Positions 9,096 through 18,263 are shown, counted from the first letter of the stretch. The stretch is DNA of 64,000 bases from JAEXZL01 sp049943125 (GCF_049943125.1 NZ_CP188040.1:2232001-2296000); one strand, 5' to 3'. Made by a program: numbers and translations. The notes: generated from the letters alone by a model not told the origin.

Positions 9096-9824
9096 ATGTT
9101 TAAAAAAGCCATTAAAAAAATTATAGCTCTTATGCTTCTAATTGCTTTATTAATAGGGTTATTTTTTACTGCTAAGGGTTATATTCTTTATAAAACCTCC
9201 ATCAGTAAAATCCCTATTGCAGAAATTGTCCAAGAGATTACAGATAAAGATAGCTATACAGCTATAGATGATATGCCGGATATTTACTTGGAAGCAGTGG
9301 TAGAGGTTGAAGATAAGAGATTTTATAGCCATACTGGAGTTGATCCAATTGCTATTGTGAGAGCTCTGTATAATGATATAAAAGCGATGTCCTTTGTTGA
9401 GGGAGGAAGCACCATAACCCAGCAGCTGGCTAAAAATCTATATTTTTCTCAGGAAAAGAAGATAGAAAGAAAGGTTGCTGAGGTATTTATGGCTTTAGCA
9501 ATGGAAGATAAATATGATAAAGATGAGATATTAGAGCTGTATGTTAATTCTATATATTTTGGAGATAACTATTACTCTATAGGAGAGGCAAGCAGAGGTT
9601 ATTTCAATAAGGAAGCTGAAGCTTTAACCCCCTATGAAAGTACTCTATTAGCTGGCATTCCTAATGCACCTTCCGTTTATTCGCCTTCAGAGGATTCAAA
9701 GCTATCCCAGGAAAGACATAAGCAGGTGTTAGACAGGCTGGTAGAGGGGAACAAGCTGACTCAGGAGGAGGCAGAGCTAATATTTCAAAATAAAAAGTCG
9801 GCAGGAGGTGAAACCAATGACTGA
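9096..9824 (+). CDS. mtgA: Monofunctional peptidoglycan glycosyltransferase (GT51)
   Basis: A 242-residue membrane-anchored transglycosylase that polymerises lipid II into glycan strands. An N-terminal helix at about 10-28 anchors a GT51 domain with the catalytic-glutamate motif EDKRFYSHTGVDP near 72-84, GGSTITQQLAKN near 103-114, KIERKVAEVF and ELYVNSIYFGD. The transpeptidase domain of class A PBPs is missing, so it is monofunctional rather than truncated; a small ORF overlaps its 3' end. An AAGGAGGAG site precedes the ATG. Confidence 0.92.
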   Translation: MFKKAIKKIIALMLLIALLIGLFFTAKGYILYKTSISKIPIAEIVQEITDKDSYTAIDDMPDIYLEAVVEVEDKRFYSHTGVDPIAIVRALYNDIKAMSFVEGGSTITQQLAKNLYFSQEKKIERKVAEVFMALAMEDKYDKDEILELYVNSIYFGDNYYSIGEASRGYFNKEAEALTPYESTLLAGIPNAPSVYSPSEDSKLSQERHKQVLDRLVEGNKLTQEEAELIFQNKKSAGGETND

Positions 9825-9987
9825 TAATAAAGAGTACCTGACAAATGAAAAAAATAATAAGGGACTAAAGCTTTTATGCAGGCTATTGGTCCTTCTGGCT
9901 TTGTCCATTGGGCTTCTTATGAAGAATTTACTAATTCCTTCTATACTTATATGCCTCATATGCTTTGTTGAAGATGTTTTTATATAG
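9817..9987 (+). CDS. Small membrane protein overlapping mtgA
   Basis: A 56-codon ORF whose ATG lies 8 bases inside the end of mtgA in another frame, with a perfect AGGAGGTG ribosome site at 9803-9810. The product begins with a polar segment (MTDNKEYLTNEKNNKG) and then has one or two hydrophobic stretches (LLCRLLVLLALSIGLLMK and LLIPSILICLICF). The overlap and strong ribosome site indicate translational coupling. Function is unknown; a role beside the glycosyltransferase in the membrane is only inferred from position. Confidence 0.65.
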   Translation: MTDNKEYLTNEKNNKGLKLLCRLLVLLALSIGLLMKNLLIPSILICLICFVEDVFI

Positions 9988-10069
9988 CTTGCAGCCTCTA
10001 TAAACTTAAGCTATAGTAAAATTAAGTAAAGGATTTTACTGTGTACAGTAATTTTAAAGGAGCTGCGCA

Positions 10070-10837
10070 ATGAAGATAGTTGAAGTGAAAAGTGTTAGAA
10101 TTGGAGAAGGAAGACCTAAGATATGTGTTCCCATTATAGGAGCAGCAAGGGATGAGCTAGTCCTGCAAGGAAAAAGTGTATTAGAAGCTCCTGTGGATAT
10201 AGTGGAATGGAGAGGAGATTATTTTCCTGATATTTTTCAGAAAGCTAAAGCTTTTGATGCCCTTAAAGCTCTCAGAGAAATTATTCCCAATATTCCTTTA
10301 CTATTTACCTTCAGAAGCGCTAAGGAGGGTGGAGCCCGGGACATATCTTTAGAGGAATACAGTAAATTAAATAAGTCTATTCTTTCCACAGGTTGTGTAG
10401 ACTTAATTGATGTGGAAGCTTTTACCGGTGAAGAGATTGTTAAAGATATTATAGGGGAAGCTCAGGATAATGGAGTAAAGGTTATTGCCTCCAATCATGA
10501 TTTTTATAAAACTCCTCCTAAGGAAGAGATAATTAAAAGACTAAGATATATGCAGGATCTGGGAGCAGATATATGTAAGATAGCATTGATGCCAGAGAAT
10601 AAAAGAGATACTCTTACAGTATTAGATGCAACCTTAGAGATGTGTGAAAGCTATGGAGATACACCTATTATAACTATATCCATGGGTGGTGATGGTGTTA
10701 TAAGCAGGCTTTCTGGAGAAATTTTTGGCTCTGCCGTGACCTTTGGCTCCTTAGATAAAGCATCAGCTCCAGGACAGATAAAGGTTAAGGAGCTTTCTCA
10801 GCTTCTTGATATACTGCATAATAGTCTGAAGCAATAG
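10070..10837 (+). CDS. aroD: Type I 3-dehydroquinate dehydratase
   Basis: A 255-residue shikimate pathway enzyme that dehydrates 3-dehydroquinate through a Schiff base. Seen: VEWRGDYF near residue 45, FTFRSAKEGG near 83, the catalytic histidine in ASNHDFY near 143, the Schiff-base lysine in CKIALMP near 172, and the closing FGSLDKASAPGQI motif. Length is normal for the family. An AAAGGAGC site precedes the ATG. No other shikimate gene lies nearby, so it is a single-gene unit or is co-transcribed with the Nudix gene 38 bases downstream. Confidence 0.95.
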   Translation: MKIVEVKSVRIGEGRPKICVPIIGAARDELVLQGKSVLEAPVDIVEWRGDYFPDIFQKAKAFDALKALREIIPNIPLLFTFRSAKEGGARDISLEEYSKLNKSILSTGCVDLIDVEAFTGEEIVKDIIGEAQDNGVKVIASNHDFYKTPPKEEIIKRLRYMQDLGADICKIALMPENKRDTLTVLDATLEMCESYGDTPIITISMGGDGVISRLSGEIFGSAVTFGSLDKASAPGQIKVKELSQLLDILHNSLKQ

Positions 10838-10875
10838 ATACTATAAATTTTATATTATAAATAGGAGGCATATTT

Positions 10876-11439
10876 GTGGACTTAATAAATATGATAGAAG
10901 CTTATATTCCCTACAATGAGCAAGAAGAAAGAGATAAAAAAGTTATTCTGGATTTTCTCGTTAATGGAACTAAGGTTTTTTCTAGAGAAAACGAAATGGC
11001 CCATTTCACTGCTTCCGGCTGGATTGTGAATAAAACAAGAGATAAGGTCCTCATGATTTATCATAATACCTATAATTCATGGGCTTGGACTGGAGGCCAT
11101 ACCGATGGCAACGATAATCTTCTTGAGGTAGCCATCAGCGAGGCTAAGGAAGAAACGGGAATTCATAAGGTTACGCCTCTGCTTGAAGAAATATTCTCAC
11201 TGGAGATTATAACCGTAGATGGTCACATTAAGAGAGGAAGCTACATACCCTCTCATCTTCACATGAATGTCACCTTCCTCCTTGAGGCTGATGAGAAGGA
11301 AGCTCTCATAATAAAACCCGACGAAAACAGTGGAGTAGCCTGGATACCTGAGGAAAGGGTTTCCGAAGAATGCAGCGAACCCTGGATGATGAAATATATC
11401 TACCAAAAACTCATAAACAAAACCAAAAGCTATATATAA
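10876..11439 (+). CDS. NUDIX hydrolase
   Basis: A 187-residue protein starting at GTG behind ATAGGAGGC. The Nudix box spans about residues 74-96 (GHTDG ... EAKEETGI). The arginine usual before the EE pair is replaced (SEAKEETG), but the EAKEE metal ligands are intact. This family cleaves nucleoside diphosphates linked to another moiety; substrate is not readable. Earlier residues 40-70 carry a SGWIVNKTRDKVLMIYH strand typical of this subgroup. It follows aroD and ends in a good terminator. Confidence 0.88.
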   Translation: MDLINMIEAYIPYNEQEERDKKVILDFLVNGTKVFSRENEMAHFTASGWIVNKTRDKVLMIYHNTYNSWAWTGGHTDGNDNLLEVAISEAKEETGIHKVTPLLEEIFSLEIITVDGHIKRGSYIPSHLHMNVTFLLEADEKEALIIKPDENSGVAWIPEERVSEECSEPWMMKYIYQKLINKTKSYI

Positions 11440-11445
11440 CAAACT

Positions 11446-11476
11446 AAAAGGCAGCGATCCCTCGCTGCCCTTTTCT
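11446..11476. terminator. Intrinsic terminator after the Nudix gene
   Basis: The stem GGCAGCGA / TCGCTGCC has flanking A and T runs, so it could act in both directions. The pyrimidine heptad tract begins directly at its T run. Confidence 0.8.
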
Positions 11477-11626
11477 CTTATCTCTAAGCTCTTGCCTCTT
11501 ATCTTTTGCTCTTTGCTTTTTGCTCTTGTCTTTTGTTCTTTGCTCTTGTCTTTTGCTCTTAGCCCTTATCTCTTCTCTTTTCTCTCTTATCTTTTATCTC
11601 TTAGCTCTTACTTCTTACCTCTTAGC
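11471..11626. repeat. Pyrimidine-rich 7-nt period tract (left part)
   Basis: About 155 bases of degenerate heptads such as GCTCTTA, CTTCTTA and CCTCTTA, almost purely pyrimidine on this strand. Removing the insertion sequence at 11627-12857 joins it seamlessly to the short remainder at 12858-12890. Read on the minus strand it is a purine tract that begins directly after the stop codon of the ABC gene at 12891. The same repeat occurs at 25518-25666. Confidence 0.8.
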
Positions 11627-11634
11627 GAAACATG

Positions 11635-12456
11635 TCAAGAAACTGAGACACTAGAAAGAGTTAAAAGCTCAAAATATTCGTTAGGTACCTTATACCCGAT
11701 ACCAGAATGAAGACGAGATGAATTGTAGTATAGCTCTATATACGCAACTATCCGTCTTACTGCATCATCTTTCCCGAGCTGCACTATATCAGGAAGCTCA
11801 GTACGTAGTGTCTTCCAGAAGCTCTCTATAGGCTGATTGTCGTTAGGAGTACCAGGGCGTGACATGCTTTTAAGAAAGCCGCTTTTCTCAATGAGATCCT
11901 TTGTTTTTATAGCCGTATACTGGCAGCCTCTATCGCTATGATAGATTGCTCCTTTGGGTATCTCAGGATTGCGTCCAATAGCCATTTTGAAAGCTTCTTG
12001 CACCAAGTCCTGTCTCTGGTGACCTGCTATATCCCACCCGACAATCCGTCGCGTAGCAACATCAATTATTCCGCACATATAGATCTTGCCGCTCCTGCAT
12101 CGCAGCTCGCAAATATCAGAACACCACAAGGCATTCACCTGCGTTACCAAAAACTTATCTTTACACAGGTTTTCCTGTATGTACTGCTCTTCTGTTGGCT
12201 TCGGCCTCCTATTTTTTCTTTTGCGGCCAGCTTTAGCTGCAAGCCCATTCTTTTTCAGAATCCTTGCTATCCTGTTTTCACTAACCCTTATATCCTGCAG
12301 AGCAAGCGCTTTGCGTATGCGAATTCTACCGTAATTACCATTGTTTGTTTTGAAACAATTAATTACGGCTTCTTCCTCTCTGATTTTTTCACTCTCTACC
12401 TGTTTCCTTGACCTATAAAAAGCACTCCTTGACACCCCTAATAATCGGCATACCAT
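11635..12456 (-). CDS. IS3-family transposase OrfB (DDE catalytic part)
   Basis: 273 residues shown from the first ATG. It has an HTH_21-like N-terminal part and an rve integrase core with the DDE triad: WCSDICELRC, YHSDRGCQYTA and GTPNDNQPIESFWKTLRTE. The frame stays open upstream to the end of orfA, so the natural product is an OrfAB fusion made by -1 frameshifting, with SSGILCEKTRKKLEF as the fused stretch. The stop lies almost at the left IS end, as usual for the family. Confidence 0.93.
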   Translation of the reverse strand: MVCRLLGVSRSAFYRSRKQVESEKIREEEAVINCFKTNNGNYGRIRIRKALALQDIRVSENRIARILKKNGLAAKAGRKRKNRRPKPTEEQYIQENLCKDKFLVTQVNALWCSDICELRCRSGKIYMCGIIDVATRRIVGWDIAGHQRQDLVQEAFKMAIGRNPEIPKGAIYHSDRGCQYTAIKTKDLIEKSGFLKSMSRPGTPNDNQPIESFWKTLRTELPDIVQLGKDDAVRRIVAYIELYYNSSRLHSGIGYKVPNEYFELLTLSSVSVS

Positions 12457-12494
12457 GCTGGTGTCATACCCTTTCAGCTCTCGCCTTGCAAACT

Positions 12495-12788
12495 CTAATT
12501 TTTTTCTGGTTTTTTCGCAAAGTATGCCGCTGCTTTTTTTAGGATTTCATTTTCCATCCTAAGTCTTTCGTTTTCCTTTTTAAGCTTCTTCAACTCTGCA
12601 TCCGCAGGCTTTTGATGTCCTGATCCCACAAACGCTTCGTCTCCGTATGTCTGATATTCATCTATCCACCTATACAGCATTACCAAATTAATCCCGAATT
12701 TCTCGGCAACTACAGAATGCTTGATACCGTCCTTTATCACTAGTTCACATGCGTGAATTTTAAACTTCTTTGAGTATTTTCTCGCCAT
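12495..12788 (-). CDS. IS3-family OrfA (HTH DNA-binding protein)
   Basis: 97 residues. An HTH_Tnp_1 domain (KFKIHACELVIKDGIKHSVVAEKFGI in segments around residues 8-33) is followed by a leucine-zipper-like coiled coil (LKKLKKENERLRMENEILKK). Two in-phase slippery heptamers lie near the 3' end, A AAA AAA before a G at the EILKKAA codons and A AAA AAT just before the stop. Either could give the -1 shift into orfB. OrfA binds the IS ends and regulates transposition. Confidence 0.9.
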   Translation of the reverse strand: MARKYSKKFKIHACELVIKDGIKHSVVAEKFGINLVMLYRWIDEYQTYGDEAFVGSGHQKPADAELKKLKKENERLRMENEILKKAAAYFAKKPEKN

Positions 12789-12857
12789 AATTTCACACCC
12801 CTTGAGTTAATTATATTTTTATCTCTTCCGGGTGTCTACTTTCATTATACAAGTTTC

Positions 12858-12890
12858 AGCTCTTCTCTTTTCTCTTTTCTCTCTTCTCTT
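12858..12890. repeat. Purine/pyrimidine heptad tract (right remnant)
   Basis: The remaining piece of the heptad tract split by the IS. On the minus strand it reads as AAGAGAAGAGAGAAAAGAG-type purine sequence starting right after the TAG stop of the ABC exporter gene. Confidence 0.75.
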
Positions 12891-14642
12891 CTACGATATC
12901 GCCTTAAACTGATACTGATACAGGGTTGAATAAATACCCTTCTTCTCTAAAAGGCTTTGATGGTTACCCACTTCTTTTATTCCTTCATCTGTTAAGACGA
13001 TGATCTCATCGGCATTCTTTATGGTGGATAATCGATGAGCTACGATAATACAGGTTCTTCCTCTTGCCAGCTCCTCCAGGGATTCCTGAATAGCCATCTC
13101 TGTAGCATTATCCAGTGCAGAGGTAGCTTCATCAAGAATCAAAATAGATGGATTCTTTAAAAATACTCTTGCAATGGATAATCTCTGCTTTTGACCTCCT
13201 GAGAGCTTAACTCCTCTTTCACCTATATAAGTATCATAACCATCCTCAAGACTCATAATAAAATCATGTATTCTGGCCTTCTTCGCTGCAGCGATAATTT
13301 CCTCCTCTGAGGCTTCCAGATTACCATAGAGTATGTTTTCTCTTATGGTTCCCGTAAATAGGAATACATCCTGGGCCACAATGCCTATATTTTTTCTTAA
13401 GGAGCTTCTGGTTAACTCTCTTATATCATAGCCATCGATGGAAATGCTGCCGCTGCTTATCTCATAGAATCTAGGTATCAGATGGCAGAGGGTTGTCTTA
13501 CCGCCGCCAGAGGGACCAACCAGTGCTATGGTCTTTCCCTGGTCAACATGGAGATTCAAGTTGTTAAGCACTAAGCCATCGTCACTGTCTTCCTCTTGAG
13601 TCTTTTTTCCTTCATAACGAAAGTATACATTTTTAAAGTCAATAACTCCTGATAGATTGTCTACCTCAATTGCACCTGGAGCCTCAGGCTCCTCCTGCAC
13701 TGCCATGAGCTCTTCAAATCTTTTAAATCCTGTCATTCCGTTCTGGAGCTGCTCATAAAAAGCCACCAATCTCTTAATTGGATTTAAGAACATGCTTATA
13801 AAAAGAATATACATGGCAAAATCACCTACATCAATAACACCGTTATAATAAAATAAGCCTCCTCCTACAAGTACCACAAGATATAAAATATCCATTGAGA
13901 AGCTCATACCTGCAGAAAAATGGGCCATTACCTTATAGGCTGCAGCCCTAGCCTTCTTAAAGCTTTCATTATAACCTTCAAATTTCTCCTCTTCAAAATT
14001 AGAATTGTTATAGGCTCTAGATACCCTGATTCCAGCTATAGAATTTTCAAGACCAGCATTAACCTCAGCTATTTCTTCACGGGTCTTTGTAAAGGCATCA
14101 CTCATTCTGCCTCTCATCTTCATAGAAAATATAACTATTGGTGGAAGACAGGCAAAAATTATTATAGTTAAAGGAAGATTGATGGAGGAGAGTATTATAA
14201 AGGAACCAATAAGGCTTATTAAAGAAATAAATAAATCCTCAGGTCCGTGGTGGGCAAGCTCTGATATATCCATGAGATCATTGATAATCCTTGACATTAT
14301 GCTTCCAGTTTTATTCTCATCAAAGAATGAAAAGGGGAGCTTCTGAAGTCTTTTAAACACATCTCTTCTCATGTCACCCTGCATTCTAACACCAACTATA
14401 TGGCCGTAATACTGAATAACCCAGCTTAAAGCCGACTTCAATACATATATAAAAAAGAGCACAACTACCCAGACAAGCAATAATCTTAGGTTTTTATTAG
14501 GTACATAATCATTTATTATATTCCTAGCAATCATTGGATAGAATAAATCACAAAGGGCTACGGTAAAGGCCGATAGCATGTCTATAAAAAAGAGCTTCTT
14601 ATGCGGCTTATAATAGCTTATAAATTTCTTAAGAGTCTCCAC
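12891..14642 (-). CDS. ABC exporter, fused membrane and ATPase domains
   Basis: A 583-residue half-transporter, presumably working as a homodimer in the membrane. Six membrane helices fill residues 15-310; the ATPase domain has Walker A GPSGGGKTT near 383, signature LSGGQKQRLS near 486, Walker B LILDEATSALD near 507 with the catalytic glutamate present, and the switch histidine in IVAHRLST. Substrate (drug, lipid or peptide) is not readable. No partner ABC gene is adjacent. The stop codon abuts the heptad tract, and the upstream 240 bases are AT-rich promoter DNA. Confidence 0.9.
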   Translation of the reverse strand: METLKKFISYYKPHKKLFFIDMLSAFTVALCDLFYPMIARNIINDYVPNKNLRLLLVWVVVLFFIYVLKSALSWVIQYYGHIVGVRMQGDMRRDVFKRLQKLPFSFFDENKTGSIMSRIINDLMDISELAHHGPEDLFISLISLIGSFIILSSINLPLTIIIFACLPPIVIFSMKMRGRMSDAFTKTREEIAEVNAGLENSIAGIRVSRAYNNSNFEEEKFEGYNESFKKARAAAYKVMAHFSAGMSFSMDILYLVVLVGGGLFYYNGVIDVGDFAMYILFISMFLNPIKRLVAFYEQLQNGMTGFKRFEELMAVQEEPEAPGAIEVDNLSGVIDFKNVYFRYEGKKTQEEDSDDGLVLNNLNLHVDQGKTIALVGPSGGGKTTLCHLIPRFYEISSGSISIDGYDIRELTRSSLRKNIGIVAQDVFLFTGTIRENILYGNLEASEEEIIAAAKKARIHDFIMSLEDGYDTYIGERGVKLSGGQKQRLSIARVFLKNPSILILDEATSALDNATEMAIQESLEELARGRTCIIVAHRLSTIKNADEIIVLTDEGIKEVGNHQSLLEKKGIYSTLYQYQFKAIS

Positions 14643-14880
14643 TAATTATTCCCCCTTATATTATTTAATAGTAGACGTTAAGATAAATTTTACAATTATA
14701 TTTGCAATTAATCAATTGAATTATATAGAAAAAATACATATTTATACTATTAATACTATATATAATCCGAAGAGTATTCTTTGCCGTTAATATATTATTC
14801 ACAAAAAGTTAATATATCTTTAGCCTGCAGTTAAAAAATATAAGCTAAAATTAGCCTTAAGATAATTTTAGGAGGCACTA

Positions 14881-15507
14881 ATGAAGATTATATTTGTAAG
14901 ACATGGAGAAACTGAATGGAATAAGCTAGCTAGGTTTCAAGGAAGCAGCGATATAGAGCTGTCAGAGGTAGGTAGGGAACAGGCAAAGCTAGTAGGCAAA
15001 AGATTAAGGGATATAGAGATTTCGGCTATCTATTCATCCACCTTTAAGAGAGCTTATGAAACAGCCTTGGCTATAAGAGGGGATAGAGCTATAGAAATAA
15101 TGAAGGATAAAAGGCTTGGGGAAATAGACTTTGGACATTGGGAAGGAATGCTTTTTGAAGATGTAAAGATAAAGTATCCTGAGGAGTTTACCGTTTATAG
15201 ACAGAGACCTCATGAGTGTGTTATTCCAGGAGAGGGAAGCTTAGATAAAGCAAGAATGAGGGCCTGGGAGGCTCTTAATGAAATTATTGAGCTTTATAAG
15301 GATTCAGAGGAGAATATAGTCATTGCAGCCCATGGGGGAATAATAAGACTCATGATATTTGAGCTTTTAAATATTGGAACTGAAGCTTTTACTAGCTTTC
15401 CACTATATAATACAGCTATATCTGTTGTAGAGGTTACCCCTGAGAGAAATATATTAAAGCTCTTTAACGATATAAACCACTTAGGCTTAGGAGAAGAAGC
15501 AATTTAA
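14881..15507 (+). CDS. Histidine phosphatase superfamily protein (phosphoglycerate mutase-like)
   Basis: A 208-residue phosphatase. The catalytic RHGETEWN motif at residues 7-14 contains the phosphorylated histidine, and AAHGGIIR near 153 supplies the second one; the EIDFGHWEG segment carries the acid near 82. Family members include alpha-ribazole phosphatase (CobC), GpmB and broad phosphatases; no cobalamin genes are near, so the substrate is open. A 9-bp hairpin (14845-14871) ends at the first base of the GGAGG ribosome site but does not cover it. Confidence 0.88.
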   Translation: MKIIFVRHGETEWNKLARFQGSSDIELSEVGREQAKLVGKRLRDIEISAIYSSTFKRAYETALAIRGDRAIEIMKDKRLGEIDFGHWEGMLFEDVKIKYPEEFTVYRQRPHECVIPGEGSLDKARMRAWEALNEIIELYKDSEENIVIAAHGGIIRLMIFELLNIGTEAFTSFPLYNTAISVVEVTPERNILKLFNDINHLGLGEEAI

Positions 15508-15525
15508 AATATCATAGTGAATTAT

Positions 15526-15571
15526 TAAAGGTCTTTTAAGGGAAATTATCTTTCTTAAGAAGGCCTTTTAC
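15526..15571 (+). terminator. Intrinsic terminator after the histidine phosphatase gene
   Basis: An imperfect stem pairs AAAGGTCTTTTAAG with CTTAAGAAGGCCTTTT, ending in T residues. Confidence 0.65.
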
Positions 15572-15712
15572 TATTTTCAGTATCTTTGTACAGCCATTAT
15601 GAAAATGTTAAATAATTGTTTCTTAGTAAATATTTAAGGATATTATTGTATAATATTATCAATACTTTAAGGGTATAAAAAGGATACATATTAATTATAA
15701 GGAGGCGTTAAA

Positions 15713-17401
15713 TTGGAAAGAGCATGGTGGAAGGAAGCTGTTGTATACCAGATTTATCCTAGAAGCTTTATGGATAGTAATGGGGATGGAATAGGTGATT
15801 TACCAGGAATAATAGATAAGCTTGATTATTTGGTAGAATTAGGCGTTGATGTCATCTGGCTTTGTCCAATATATGATTCTCCTAATGATGACAATGGCTA
15901 TGATATAAGAGACTATGAGAATATAATGAAGGAGTTTGGAACCATAGAGGATTTTAAGCTTCTACTTTCTAAGGCTCATGATAAGGGGCTAAGAGTAATT
16001 ATGGACCTTGTAGTGAATCATACCTCTGATGAACATAGATGGTTTGTAGAAGGTAAGAAATCTCCTGAAAGTCCTTATAGAGATTATTATATTTGGAGGG
16101 AAGGTAAGCTTGCATTACCTCCTAACAACTGGGGAAGTAACTTTAGTGGCCCTGCTTGGAAGTATGATTCAGAGATGAAAATGTTTTATTTACATCTATT
16201 TTCTCCAAAACAGCCAGACTTAAATTGGGAAAATCCTGCTTTAAGAGAAGAAATATATAGTATGATGAAAAAGTGGCTAGACATAGGGGTGGATGGCTTT
16301 AGGATGGATGTTATTAATTTCATAGGTAAAGATACGGACTTTCCCCAAGGAGAGGTTTCACCGGGGAGTAAGTATGCCAGCTTCTATCCCTTCGTGGCTA
16401 ATAAAGAAAAATCCCATGAATATTTAAAGGAAATGAATGAAAAGGTTCTTTCAAAATATGATATTCTTACGGTAGGAGAGACTCCTGGGGCTACAGTAGA
16501 GGATGCAAAAAAGTATGCTGGCTTTCATAGAAATGAGCTTAAAATGGTATTCCATTTTGACCACATGAATATAGATGGTGGAGAAAGAGGTAAATGGAGT
16601 GCCAATAGCTTCAAGCTTACAGAGCTGAAGAAAATATTTTCTAGCTGGCAGAAGGGTCTCCATGGGGAGGCTTGGAATAGTTTATATTGGAATAATCATG
16701 ATCAACCAAGAGCGGTTTCGAGATTTGGTTGTGATAAAAGTCCTAAAGCCTTAGAGAAGTCTGCAAAAATGCTTGCTACCTGCCTTCATATGCTTCAGGG
16801 AACCCCATATATTTATCAAGGAGAAGAGATTGGGATGACTAATGTTCGCTTTGAGGCTCTTCAGGATTATAAGGATATAGAAACCCTGAATGCTTATAAG
16901 GATTTGGTTCTGGAGGGTGATGTAGACCATGAAACCATGATGGCTTATATCCATAAAGCTGGAAGAGACAATGCAAGAACTCCTATGCAGTGGAATGCTT
17001 CTAATCATGGAGGCTTTACAGAAGGAAATCCCTGGATTAAGGTAAATCCAAACTATAGGGAAATAAATGTAGAGTTACAGCTCCAGGATGACGGCTCAAT
17101 ATTTAACTACTATAAAAAGCTAATAGCCCTCCGAAAAAAACATCCGCTTATCGTTTACGGCAGCTATGAGGAGATAAAAAATACTGCCACGGAAGATTTA
17201 GTATATGGATATATAAGAGAGTTAGATGGAGAAAAACTTATAGTGATAAATAATTTTTCTGGGAGAAGCATTTATTTTAATGAAGGTAAAGAGCTAAAAC
17301 TTGAGGAGGGAGAGCTTTTGATAACTAATTACGATGAAGGAAGCTTCCTTAAGGACTATACTTTGAGACCTTATGAAGCTAGGGTTTATATGATAAAGTA
17401 A
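15713..17401 (+). CDS. malL: GH13 alpha-glucosidase / oligo-1,6-glucosidase
   Basis: A 562-residue cytoplasmic glycoside hydrolase, the normal length for GH13 subfamily 31. It cleaves terminal alpha-glucosyl bonds of isomaltose- or sucrose-type sugars. Seen: YQIYPRSF near residue 11, DLVVNHTS near 99, nucleophile Asp in DGFRMDVINF near 198, acid Glu in TVGETPG near 254 and NNHDQPR near 326. Translation uses TTG at 15713, seven bases after AAGGAGG. No PTS or sugar ABC genes are adjacent. A sugar-isomerase-like gene follows closely, suggesting a two-gene carbohydrate unit. Confidence 0.92.
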   Translation: MERAWWKEAVVYQIYPRSFMDSNGDGIGDLPGIIDKLDYLVELGVDVIWLCPIYDSPNDDNGYDIRDYENIMKEFGTIEDFKLLLSKAHDKGLRVIMDLVVNHTSDEHRWFVEGKKSPESPYRDYYIWREGKLALPPNNWGSNFSGPAWKYDSEMKMFYLHLFSPKQPDLNWENPALREEIYSMMKKWLDIGVDGFRMDVINFIGKDTDFPQGEVSPGSKYASFYPFVANKEKSHEYLKEMNEKVLSKYDILTVGETPGATVEDAKKYAGFHRNELKMVFHFDHMNIDGGERGKWSANSFKLTELKKIFSSWQKGLHGEAWNSLYWNNHDQPRAVSRFGCDKSPKALEKSAKMLATCLHMLQGTPYIYQGEEIGMTNVRFEALQDYKDIETLNAYKDLVLEGDVDHETMMAYIHKAGRDNARTPMQWNASNHGGFTEGNPWIKVNPNYREINVELQLQDDGSIFNYYKKLIALRKKHPLIVYGSYEEIKNTATEDLVYGYIRELDGEKLIVINNFSGRSIYFNEGKELKLEEGELLITNYDEGSFLKDYTLRPYEARVYMIK

Positions 17402-17455
17402 TATAGATAGTTTTTAAATTACTGTGTAATGCTGGAAGGAATCGTGGAGTTTAAT

Positions 17456-18223
17456 ATGAGTATTTATGTATCCCATTTAGTTTCAAATAAGGATATCCTA
17501 TCAATAAAGGAAAGATATGCTGTAGGTATTGAAATAGTTAACTTTGCTAGTGCCCTGAGCCTGGATAATAAGGATGAAGAGCTAGATGTACTCTTTAAAG
17601 GTATAGGGAATCATCTTACGGGAAAGGTTTCAGTTCATGGACCTTATTCTGATATGTCTCCTGGTAGCCCTGATAGAAAAATAAGAAGAGTTACCATGGA
17701 TAGATTTCAGGAATGCTATGAGCTGGCTTCCGGGGTGCTGAAGGCTGAAAGGATAGTTTTTCATAGTGGTTTTATACCAAAGCTATCCTATGACCTGGAA
17801 TGGTTAAAATACTCCAAAGAGTTTTGGGAGGAATTCTTGCAGGATAAGCAGGAGGATGGTATTAAAATTCATATAGAAAATGTCTTTGAGGAGGATTATA
17901 AGCTTCTTTGTGAGCTGGTGGATTATATAAATAAGCCTAACTTCTCAATCTGCCTGGATATAGGGCATAAAAATGCTTGCTCTACTCTCTCCCTTGAGCA
18001 GTGGGTTAAAGCCATGGGAAAAAGAATCGGTTATGTTCATCTTCATAATAATGATGGAAAAGGAGATCTTCATAATCCACTAGAAGAAGGAACAATAAAT
18101 ATGCCAGAAGCCCTAAAGCTTTTGAAGGAATATTCTCATGAAGCTGCCTGGTGCTTGGAGGTGTTTTCTAAGGGAGGAATAGAAAGCTCTCTGGATTATT
18201 TAATAGATTGTGGTTATTTGTGA
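17456..18223 (+). CDS. Sugar phosphate isomerase/epimerase-like TIM barrel protein
   Basis: About 255 residues of the AP endonuclease 2 / xylose isomerase-like barrel family. Metal-binding clusters are visible: VSVHGPY, VFHSGF, IHIENVFEE, CLDIGHKN, YVHLHNNDG and a closing LEVFSKGG. These proteins isomerise or epimerise sugars, or act as nucleases; length and context with the glucosidase favour sugar metabolism. I chose the ATG at 17456 because GGAG sits six bases upstream; the in-frame ATG at 17429 has no ribosome site. Confidence 0.8.
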   Translation: MSIYVSHLVSNKDILSIKERYAVGIEIVNFASALSLDNKDEELDVLFKGIGNHLTGKVSVHGPYSDMSPGSPDRKIRRVTMDRFQECYELASGVLKAERIVFHSGFIPKLSYDLEWLKYSKEFWEEFLQDKQEDGIKIHIENVFEEDYKLLCELVDYINKPNFSICLDIGHKNACSTLSLEQWVKAMGKRIGYVHLHNNDGKGDLHNPLEEGTINMPEALKLLKEYSHEAAWCLEVFSKGGIESSLDYLIDCGYL

Positions 18224-18263
18224 TATTAAGCTGCAATTAATAATTATTAATAGCTTTTTAAAA

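Larger units (their letters stand above)
11627..12857 (-). mobile_element. IS3-family insertion sequence, complete
   Basis: A 1231-base element carrying orfA and orfB. Its ends form imperfect inverted repeats: GAAACATGTCAAGAAACT-GAGACAC on the left against the complement of GTGTCTACTTTCATTATACAAGTTTC on the right. A 3-base direct repeat AGC (11624-11626 and 12858-12860) flanks these ends and restores an unbroken heptad tract when the element is removed. If the ends are instead the TG...CA dinucleotides usual for IS3 (11633-12851), no target duplication is visible. Both ORFs look intact, so it may be active or recently so. Confidence 0.85.

Noticed and set aside
11938..12411. Long open frames on the strand opposite the transposase
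   Set aside because: They are antisense shadows of orfB with no ribosome site and no recognisable protein.
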